Source of the DNA: JANOQP01 sp044227705 | Lineage (GTDB): Bacteria > Bacteroidota > Bacteroidia > Chitinophagales > Saprospiraceae | NCBI GenBank assembly: GCA_044227705.1 | Contig: JBGAWE010000125.1 | Span: 1-13,779 of the forward strand | Length of the DNA: 13,779 bases | Direction: 5' to 3' | Program-made: the position numbers and the translations under genes | Shown here: one piece after another, positions 1 through 7,000 of the stretch | How the letters are laid out: every line of letters begins with the position of its first letter | Position numbering within the stretch: position 1 is the stretch's first letter | The notes under the pieces: model-generated | Database searches by the model: none | What the model was told of the DNA's origin: nothing | What the model saw: only the letters and a program-made list of their open reading frames with translations

Positions 1-765
1 GACGTTTTCCTCCTCTCGCCCGGTGCCGCGTTTTCAAAAATCATCGCAGCGTCGAACCTAGAAACCTCCTTCCCGAGGGTTTTTTACGGCGTCGGCTGCT
101 CGCTCCTCCTCAACACGCAAGAGGACACACTGACAAACTGCATCCGCACCCCCAACCGGGGCCTCGCCTGTGGCGTCTATTCCGCGCCCCAGTCGCCGAC
201 CGAGACGCTGCTCGGGGCGAGTAATCTCATCTCGCCCGAGCCGATTGATTTTGGAAGAATCACGAGCGTCTACACGCTCCTCAAATCGGCGATGGAGCAG
301 ATAAACACGGCCCTTTTCCGTCGCGAAATCATCAAAATAAACGTCGGCTGGCGGCCCACCTCCGAGGACACGCTGCCGCTCATCGGCAATACATCCTACC
401 CGAACCTCTTCGTGGCGACGGGCACCAAGCGCGACGGCCTGCACTGCTCTCCGGTCATCTCTCGCTACCTCTCCGACCTGATTTTGACGGGCGGCTGCGC
501 CGATTTCAACCTCGACCTGTTCAAGCCCGAGCGACGGCCCATCCGGTTTTTGACCCGCGAGGAGGCCATCGAGACCGCCGTTCGCCACACGATGAACGCG
601 CACTATCAGCACGACTTCGTCCCCGCCAAGAACCGAATGACCGAGGACCTGGAGGCCCATTGCCGCGCCGACCTCAAAAAGCTGCACGACCAGGTCGGGG
701 CGCACGATTGGGGGATTCCGGCCGAGATGGTTCCGATGTTTCGTTACGGGCATTGCCAGATCTAA
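1..765 (+). CDS. FAD-dependent oxidoreductase (DAO family), C-terminal part, 5' end outside window
   Basis: Frame 1 is open from the first base to the TAA at 763-765, giving 254 residues of a protein whose start lies upstream; the first ATG inside the window (292) is internal. The fragment opens with DVFLLSPGAAFSK, which resembles the 'D-hydrophobic-AGAWS' segment of DAO-type flavoproteins. Near residues 113-145 it carries GWRPTSEDTLPLIG followed by LFVATGTKRDGLHCSP, the typical C-terminal FAD-binding signature of this superfamily (G-RP-T-D-P-IG ... ATG ... G-SP). Family members oxidise amine or hydroxy groups using FAD; the substrate cannot be read from this piece. The N-terminal GxGxxG Rossmann motif is missing because of the window edge, not because of visible damage. 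The last 90 or so residues extend beyond the usual DAO core. It sits 12 bp before a glycosyltransferase, so a role in sugar or surface-glycan metabolism is an inference from context. Confidence 0.85.
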   Translation, partial: DVFLLSPGAAFSKIIAASNLETSFPRVFYGVGCSLLLNTQEDTLTNCIRTPNRGLACGVYSAPQSPTETLLGASNLISPEPIDFGRITSVYTLLKSAMEQINTALFRREIIKINVGWRPTSEDTLPLIGNTSYPNLFVATGTKRDGLHCSPVISRYLSDLILTGGCADFNLDLFKPERRPIRFLTREEAIETAVRHTMNAHYQHDFVPAKNRMTEDLEAHCRADLKKLHDQVGAHDWGIPAEMVPMFRYGHCQI

Positions 766-777
766 ACCTTCATCGAC

Positions 778-1710
778 TTGATCTCCCTCGTCACCTCGCT
801 CTACCGCTCCGCCCCTTACATCGAGGAGTTCCACCGGCAGCACGTCGCCGTGCTGAAAGACTTGGGCATCGACGACTATGAGTTCGTCTTCGTCGACGAC
901 GGCTCGCCCGACAACTCGGCAGCGGTGGCCACTGCCCTTGCCAGGCGCGATGCGCGAGTGCGCGTCGTCCTTCTTTCAAAGAATTTCGGCCAGTACCCTG
1001 CCATGTTCGCCGGCCTCGCCCATGCACGCGGCGACATTGTTTACACAATGGACTGCGACCTCGAGGAAGACCCGCGCAACCTTGCCGCATTCCTCACACT
1101 GCGGGAAGAAAGCCCCGACCTCGACTTCATATTCGGCGAGGTGGACACGCGCAGCGGCGGCGCGGTGCGCGGCTGGCTGGGCGGCCTTTTTTTCAAATTG
1201 ATGAATGCGATGTCCGACGTTCGGCTGCACGAGAACATCTCGTGGCAAATCCTGATGAGCCGCCGCTATGTCGACAACCTGTTGAGATTCAACGAGTTGG
1301 AGACCCTGCCCGGCGGCCTGATGGTGCTGACGGGGTTCGCGCAGCGGGCCGTGCCCATCCAAAAAACGTTCAAGGGGACGACTACCTACCCGCTCTCGAA
1401 ACGGGTGAAACTGGCGGTCAACTCAATCACCGCATTCTCTTCCAAGCCGCTCGTTTTCATCGGCCTGCTCGGCATCGGCATCACGGGCGCGGCGTTCCTC
1501 GGGCTGCTGCTCATTGTCGTGCTGCGACTGTTCTTCTTCAATTTTCAGACGGGGTGGATATCGCTCATTGCCTCCATCTGGCTGGTCGGCGGGCTGATTC
1601 TTTCCTCCATCGGCGTGGTCGGCATCTACCTCGCCAAAGTGTTCAACCAGGTGAAAGGCAGGCCTTTGTACATTGTGAAAGAAGTCATCCAAGCCGACAC
1701 CTGCGCATGA
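778..1710 (+). CDS. GT2 family polyprenyl-phosphate glycosyltransferase (GtrB/DPM1-like), membrane-bound
   Basis: 310 residues, the usual size for GtrB/ArnC-type enzymes, which move a sugar from a nucleotide donor to undecaprenyl phosphate on the cytoplasmic face of the inner membrane. The GT-A fold is clear: VDDGS at residues 39-43, SKNFGQ at 67-72 and the metal-binding D-x-D motif as DCD at 92-94 followed by LEEDP. WQILMSRRY lies near residue 157. Two strongly hydrophobic segments at about 228-255 and 262-290 are the pair of C-terminal membrane helices expected for this subfamily. The start is TTG at 778, chosen because it gives MISLVTSLYRSAPYI, the normal beginning of the fold; no ATG is available between the upstream in-frame TAA (763) and this point. 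No Shine-Dalgarno sequence is seen. The end overlaps the methyltransferase start (ATGA). The exact sugar is unknown. Confidence 0.93.
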   Translation: MISLVTSLYRSAPYIEEFHRQHVAVLKDLGIDDYEFVFVDDGSPDNSAAVATALARRDARVRVVLLSKNFGQYPAMFAGLAHARGDIVYTMDCDLEEDPRNLAAFLTLREESPDLDFIFGEVDTRSGGAVRGWLGGLFFKLMNAMSDVRLHENISWQILMSRRYVDNLLRFNELETLPGGLMVLTGFAQRAVPIQKTFKGTTTYPLSKRVKLAVNSITAFSSKPLVFIGLLGIGITGAAFLGLLLIVVLRLFFFNFQTGWISLIASIWLVGGLILSSIGVVGIYLAKVFNQVKGRPLYIVKEVIQADTCA

Positions 1711-2555
1711 CCCAGCCCATCGACCTCGCCCCTTTCGCCACCGGCCTTGAATTTCGCGACGGCATCCATATCGCAAAAACCGCCGCCCCCATCTCCTATC
1801 CGGCGCAAGGCAACGATGAGTGTTTCCAACTCGAAGAGGGCAGCTTCTGGTTCGCCCATCGCAACGACTGCATCCTCGCTGCTGTCCGCCGGTGGGGCGC
1901 GGGCGGCGGCCCTTTCTTCGATGTCGGCGGAGGCAACGACTTCGTCGCCCGGCATCTTTCAGTGAACGGAATCCCCGCCGTCCTCGTCGAGCCTGGCGCA
2001 GAGGGCTGCCGCAACGCCCGCTCGCGCGGCCTGTCGACCATCGTCTGCGCGACGCTCGAAGGAGCGGGTTTCCGGCCCGGCTCGCTGCCATCGGTCGGCC
2101 TGTTCGACGTAGTGGAACACGTCGATGACGACCTCTCTTTTTTGAAAACAGTGCACGCTTCGCTCCGACCCGGCGGGCTGACCTACCTGACCGTCCCGGC
2201 CTACCGATGGCTTTGGTCGGACGAGGATGTGGCTGCGGGCCACTTCCGCCGCCACACGACACGGAGCATCCGGTCTGTCCTCGGTCGGGCCGGTTTTTCA
2301 ATTGAGTGGACGAGCCACTTGTTCACATTTCTTCCGCTGCCCATTTTTTTCGCCCGGACGCTGCCGAGCCTTGTCGGGGCGAAAAGGGAGATGGCCGACC
2401 TCTCGAAATTCCAGCGGGAGCACGCCCGACCGGCCCCCGGGCAGGGCTTGCTATTGAAAAAAACACTGGCCGCCGAACTTGCGGCCGTCGCCTCCGGTCT
2501 GCGGCTGCCGGTTGGGAGCAGCATCTTGGCCGTGGCCCGACGGCCCGAAAATTGA
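1707..2555 (+). CDS. Class I SAM-dependent methyltransferase
   Basis: 282 residues from the ATG at 1707, which overlaps the stop of the glycosyltransferase (ATGA), so translation is probably coupled. An in-frame opening further upstream lies inside the glycosyltransferase gene and was ignored. Class I methyltransferase landmarks are present: motif I FFDVGGGNDFVA at residues 70-81, an acidic residue after strand 2 (VEP, 94-96), the LFDVVEHVDDD segment at 132-142 typical of the Methyltransf_11/23 type, and LRPGG followed by a hydrophobic strand at about 153-163. The protein begins with about 50 residues that do not belong to the SAM fold and ends with a basic, Ala/Leu-rich tail. The acceptor is not visible. 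Lying between a lipid-carrier glycosyltransferase and a sugar aminotransferase, it may methylate a sugar or lipid-linked glycan; that is inference. The gene is GC-rich like its neighbours. Confidence 0.9.
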   Translation: MTQPIDLAPFATGLEFRDGIHIAKTAAPISYPAQGNDECFQLEEGSFWFAHRNDCILAAVRRWGAGGGPFFDVGGGNDFVARHLSVNGIPAVLVEPGAEGCRNARSRGLSTIVCATLEGAGFRPGSLPSVGLFDVVEHVDDDLSFLKTVHASLRPGGLTYLTVPAYRWLWSDEDVAAGHFRRHTTRSIRSVLGRAGFSIEWTSHLFTFLPLPIFFARTLPSLVGAKREMADLSKFQREHARPAPGQGLLLKKTLAAELAAVASGLRLPVGSSILAVARRPEN

Positions 2556-2560
2556 AACGC

Positions 2561-3706
2561 ATGACGACCGTCAACACGCCTATCATCGCCTTCAACCGCC
2601 CGTACCTCACCGGCAAGGAGGCCCACTACCTCTACCAGGCCGTCCTCTCGCAGAAGCTCTCGGGCAACGGCGAGTTCACCCGCCGCTGCCACGATTTTTT
2701 TGAAAAACGGTACGGCTTCGGCAAGTGCCTGCTGACGACGAGCTGCACCGACGCGCTCGAGATGTGCGCCCTTTTGGCGGGCATCGGGCCGGGCGACGAG
2801 GTCATCGTGCCGTCGTTCACGTTCGTCTCGACGGCCAACGCCTTCCTGTTGCGGGGCGCCAACATCGTCTTCGCCGACAGCCGCCCCGACCAGCCGAACA
2901 TCGACGAGACGGCGGTCGAGGCCCTCGTCACGCCGCGCACGCGGGCCATCGTCTGCGTCCACTACGCGGGCGTCGCCTGCCAGATGGACGCGCTCTCGGA
3001 CATCGCCCGGCGGCACAACCTGCTCTTGATAGAGGACGCGGCGCAGGCTGTCGACTCTTATTTCAACGGAAAGCCGCTCGGCGGCATCGGGCAACTGGCC
3101 GCCTTCTCCTTCCATGAAACCAAAAACATCCACTCGGGCGAGGGCGGGATGCTGGCGGTGAACGACCCGAGTTTTTTCTCAAAATCGGAGATCATCTGGG
3201 AGAAGGGCACCAACCGATCGGCCTTCTTCCGGGGCGAGGTCGACAAGTACAACTGGGTGGAGATGGGCAGCAGTTTTCTCCCTTCGGAAATCACGGCCGC
3301 CTTCCTCTGGGCGCAGCTCGAAAACCTCGACCTGATTCAAAAAAGAAGGCTCCAGATCTGGGAAAACTACCGTGCCGGGCTGGCCGACCTCGAAACGTCG
3401 GGCGACCTGCGGCTGCCGGCCATCCCGGGCTTTGCGACGAACAACGCGCACCTTTTCTACGTCCTGACGCACGGGGCGGCGGTGCGCGAGCGGCTGCTGA
3501 CCCGGCTGAAAGCGGCGGGCATCAATGCCGTTTTCCACTACCTCTCCCTGCACGCTTCGCCTTTTTTTAGGAAAAAACACGACGGGCGCTCGCTGCCCTG
3601 GTCGGATTTCTACACAGAGAACCTCGTCAGGCTGCCCTTTTTTTTCGAGATGACCGACGAGCAACAGGGGCGGGTCATCGAGGAGTTGAGGGCATTTTTC
3701 AGATAG
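2561..3706 (+). CDS. rffA: dTDP-4-amino-4,6-dideoxygalactose transaminase (RffA/WecE)
   Basis: 381 residues, close to the 376 of E. coli WecE, which it matches along its whole length as I recall that sequence: GEFTRRC, LLTTSCTDALEM, VPSFTFVSTANAFLLRGA, VHYAGVAC, EDAAQAV, SFHETKN, EKGTNRSAFFRG, QNAHMFY-like NNAHLFYV and VFHYLSLH. It belongs to the DegT/DnrJ/EryC1/StrS family of PLP enzymes. The PLP-binding lysine is K188 in SFHETKN, and D159 in EDAAQ should contact the pyridine nitrogen. Members move an amino group from glutamate to dTDP-4-keto-6-deoxyglucose, giving dTDP-4-amino-4,6-dideoxygalactose for surface polysaccharides (EC 2.6.1.59). The ATG at 2561 is 5 bp after the methyltransferase stop, so it belongs to the same operon; a longer open frame upstream overlaps that gene and is not used. 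The precursor enzymes (RmlA/RmlB) are not in the window. Confidence 0.96.
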   Translation: MTTVNTPIIAFNRPYLTGKEAHYLYQAVLSQKLSGNGEFTRRCHDFFEKRYGFGKCLLTTSCTDALEMCALLAGIGPGDEVIVPSFTFVSTANAFLLRGANIVFADSRPDQPNIDETAVEALVTPRTRAIVCVHYAGVACQMDALSDIARRHNLLLIEDAAQAVDSYFNGKPLGGIGQLAAFSFHETKNIHSGEGGMLAVNDPSFFSKSEIIWEKGTNRSAFFRGEVDKYNWVEMGSSFLPSEITAAFLWAQLENLDLIQKRRLQIWENYRAGLADLETSGDLRLPAIPGFATNNAHLFYVLTHGAAVRERLLTRLKAAGINAVFHYLSLHASPFFRKKHDGRSLPWSDFYTENLVRLPFFFEMTDEQQGRVIEELRAFFR

Positions 3707-3764
3707 CACGGCATTCATGCTGTGAACAAATGCGGCACAAATGGGGTGCTACGGGCAGCCATCT

Positions 3765-3800
3765 CGCGCCCTGGCGCGTCTGGCCAACCATCAGGTTGGC
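3765..3800. repeat. Two adjacent perfect inverted repeats
   Basis: CGCGCC/GGCGCG at 3765-3778 is followed 4 bp later by GCCAACC/GGTTGGC with an ATCA loop at 3783-3800. Both stems are perfect. They lie about 60 bp after the aminotransferase stop, a plausible place for an mRNA-end structure, but there is no T-tract. Confidence 0.5.
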
Positions 3801-3882
3801 AGGTCGTCGAAACAAAGTCGCTCCGCCTTCTCTCCCCGCCCTGAGCAACCCTTTGGCGGTTTTTCCGAAAAGGGTCGGGAGC

Positions 3883-3898
3883 GTTGATTTTCATCAAC
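3883..3898. repeat. Short perfect inverted repeat (GTTGAT/ATCAAC)
   Basis: GTTGAT, a TTTC spacer, then ATCAAC, about 120 bp before the giant gene start. It could be a small RNA hairpin or a protein-binding dyad. The function is unknown and chance is possible at this length. Confidence 0.35.
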
Positions 3899-4017
3899 CA
3901 TCGGGGGCAAAATGGCGGGACCGCCTTAACATTGTGGCGAAAAACCAACGCTTCCTCGCCCAACTCCGACGGCCAGAAGACCAGCCTCCTTTTCGTTTAC
4001 TCGTTTCAAACCTTGCT

Positions 4018-7000
4018 ATGCTGTCACGTCTACTCACCAGCTTGGCCCTGCTGACCATCTGCCTCCACCTCCGCGCCCAGACCCCCGCTTGCAACCCGCC
4101 CAATGCACCCCCGGCGCCCTCCTGCGCGACGGCCTGCATCTATTGCAACTTCATCAACGGCTACGCCGGGACGACCATCGGGCAGACGCCGTCGAACGTG
4201 CCCAACTTCTGCGGCACCATCGAGAACGACCAGTGGTTCGGCTTCATCGCCGGAGCGACGTCGGCCACCTTCTCGGTCACGCCGAGCGGCTGCCAGAACG
4301 GCGACGGCATCCAGATCGCCCTCTACCCCGCCTGCGGCGCCAACAACATCGGGTGCAACGGCGGCTGCAACAACTGCGGCGGCGTAACGCAGAGCATCAC
4401 CGTCAACAGCATGGTCGTCGGGAACAACTATTTCCTGCTCATCGACGGCTATGCGGGCGACGGCTGCAACTTCACCGTCGCCGTCAACCCGCCGGCCGCC
4501 GTCACCGCGCCGCAGCCCGGGCCGCCGGGGGCGTGGACCGGGCCTTCCGTCGTCTGCCCGGGCGCGACGGTGCAATACTGCATCCCCATCAACGCCGCCA
4601 CGAGCGCTTACCAGTGGACCGTCCCGCCCGACGCCTTCGTCAACGGCCAGCCCGGCCCCGGCCCCATCACGCTGACCGGCGCGACCGGCCGTTGTGCAAA
4701 TATCACCTTTGGCCCCAACCCCGGCCCTGTGCAGATCTGCGTCAAGCCGGTCAACTCCTGCTATCAGGGCACGCCGACCTGCAAGGACATCACCATCGCC
4801 ACCCCGCCAACAGCCAACATCGGCGGCTCGGTCAACGTCTGCCCGAGCGGGCCGACGCAGGTGACCGTCCCCGTGACCTTCACCGGCACCGCGCCGTGGA
4901 GCATCACCTACAGCATCGACGGCGGGCCGAACGTCACGGTCAACAACATCAACGCCAACCCATACAACCTCGTCGTCACGGCCAACAACTCCGTCTCGCT
5001 CATCGGCGTGACCGGCTCGGGAGGCTGCGCAGGCTCGGCCAACGGCACCTTCACCATCAACCACGTCCCGGCCACCATCGACGGCCAGCCGACCAACCCT
5101 CCCTGCGGTGGCTCGAACACCGGCTCCATCACCGTCGTGCCGACACAGGGGAACCCGCCGTTCACCTATGCCTGGACCCCTGCCGGGCTAGGCAACACCA
5201 GCAACCCGCAGAACCTCGGCGCCGGGACGTACACCGTCACCGCGACCTCCGCCAACGGCTGCACGGCCACGCAGACCTTCACCCTGACCGCCCCGCCAGT
5301 CGTCAACGTGACCGTCTCGAACCCGACGACGGCCGACTGCAACAACCCGACCGGAGGCAGCGCCACGGCGACCGGTTCCGGCGGTACCCCGCCGCTGACC
5401 TACCTGTGGTCGAACAGCCAATCAGGCCCCGACCTCACCGGCGTTGGGCCGGGGACGTACACCGTCACCGTGACCGACGCCAACAACTGCACGAAGACGG
5501 CCACCGTCACCGTGCCCGGAAACTTCACACCGCCGACCGCCGTCGCGGCTGTCAACGGGCAGGTCAACTGCACGACGCCGACCTCTCCCCTTTTGGGAAC
5601 AGGATCCTCGACCGGCGGCAACATCACATACGAGTGGTCGACCGGCGACGGCCTCATCACCGGCCCGACGAACACCATCAACTCGACCGCCGGGCTGCCC
5701 GGCACCTATGTGATCTTGGTGACGAACACGACGAACGGCTGCACCGCCTCCGCCTCCGTCGTCATGCCCGGTAACCTCGACCCGCCCAACGCGCAGGCCA
5801 ACGCGCTCGGGCAAATCACCTGCACGACCTCGTCCGTCACCGTCAGCGGCGCGGGAAGCTCGAGCGGCCCGCCCGGTTTCACCTACCAGTGGAACGCTAC
5901 GCCGGGCGTCATCCAGTCGGGCCAGACGACCCTCAACCCCGTCGTCACAGCAGCCGGGACCTACAATTTGACCGTGACGAACTCCTCGAACGGCTGCACC
6001 GCCACCGCCTCGGCCACGGTCGACGCCGACGTGCAGGCCCCGCAGCCGGTCATCCTCCCGCCGCTGCAACTCAACTGCATCAACAACACCGTCGACCTTG
6101 ACGCCAGCTCCTCGCCCAACGTGCAGGGCGGCGCGACCTATAACTGGACCGGCCCCGGCATCGTCAGCGGATTGGGCGGCCCGACTGTCACGGTCAACCT
6201 GCCGGGCAGCTACGCCCTCACCATCACCAACCCCAACGGCTGCACCGGCACCGCCACCGTCTCCGTCACGCAGAACATCACGCCGCCCGTCGCCGTGGCG
6301 AACCACAACGGCGTCGTCAGTTGCACCACGCCCAGCGTCCCGCTCCTCGGCACCGGCAGCTCGACGGGCGGCAACATCTCCTATGAATGGGGGACGAACA
6401 ACGGCCAAATCGACGGGCCGACCGACCAGATAAACTCCTCCGCCGGCTTGCCTGGCACTTATTCCCTAACGGTGACAAACAACACCAACGGCTGCACCGC
6501 GGTCGCCTCGACGACCGTAGCCGGGGGGCAGGACTTCCCGCTCGTCGCGGCCGTCGCCAACGGACAGATCGACTGCCTCCACTCGACCGTCACCCTTTCC
6601 GGCACGGGAAGCTCGACCGGCCCGAACTTCACCTACCTCTGGACCGGCCCGCCGCCCATCACCGGCGCGACGACGCTCAACCCGACCGTCTCGCACGGCG
6701 GGACGTACACCCTCGTCGTGACGAACACGACCAACGGCTGCACGGCGGACATCCAAGTTTCGGTCGATGAAAACCTCATCGCCCCGCACATCGTCATCCT
6801 CCCGCCCGAGCAGTTAAACTGCCTCAACTCCACCGTCATCCTCGACGCGAGCGGCTCTTTCTACAATGTCGGCGCGACGTTCACTTGGACGACGACCCCG
6901 CCCGGCAACTTCGTCAACGGGCAGAACACCTTGACCCCAACCGTTGACAAGCCGGGAACCTATACTTTGAAAATCACGAACTTCGACAACGGCTGCACCG

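Larger units (their letters stand above)
3707..4017. other. Intergenic region with several small inverted repeats, upstream of the giant surface-protein gene
   Basis: 311 bp between the sugar operon and the giant gene. An open frame from the ATG at 3730 runs into the giant gene, but it would put about 96 basic, low-similarity residues in front of a good signal peptide, so I treat it as non-coding. It contains perfect short inverted repeats: CGCGCC-CT-GGCGCG (3765-3778), GCCAACC-ATCA-GGTTGGC (3783-3800), a 7-bp stem at 3848-3854 with 3869-3875, and GTTGAT-TTTC-ATCAAC (3883-3898). None is followed by a T-run, so an intrinsic terminator is not evident. No clear Bacteroidota promoter was found; TAACATTG (3927-3934) misses the TAnnTTTG consensus by one base and lacks a matching upstream box. 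Confidence 0.6.

Noticed and set aside
1423..3133. Long antisense open frames (about 290-310 codons) opposite the methyltransferase and aminotransferase
   Set aside because: They are Arg/Gly/Ala-rich mirror frames caused by high GC, with no motifs, and lie opposite clearly real genes.
3765..3800. Intrinsic terminator of the sugar operon
   Set aside because: The hairpins are perfect but short and have no T-run after them.
3730..4017. N-terminal extension of the giant protein from the ATG at 3730
   Set aside because: It would place about 96 basic residues before a clear signal peptide beginning at 4018 and shows no domain; export needs the later start.
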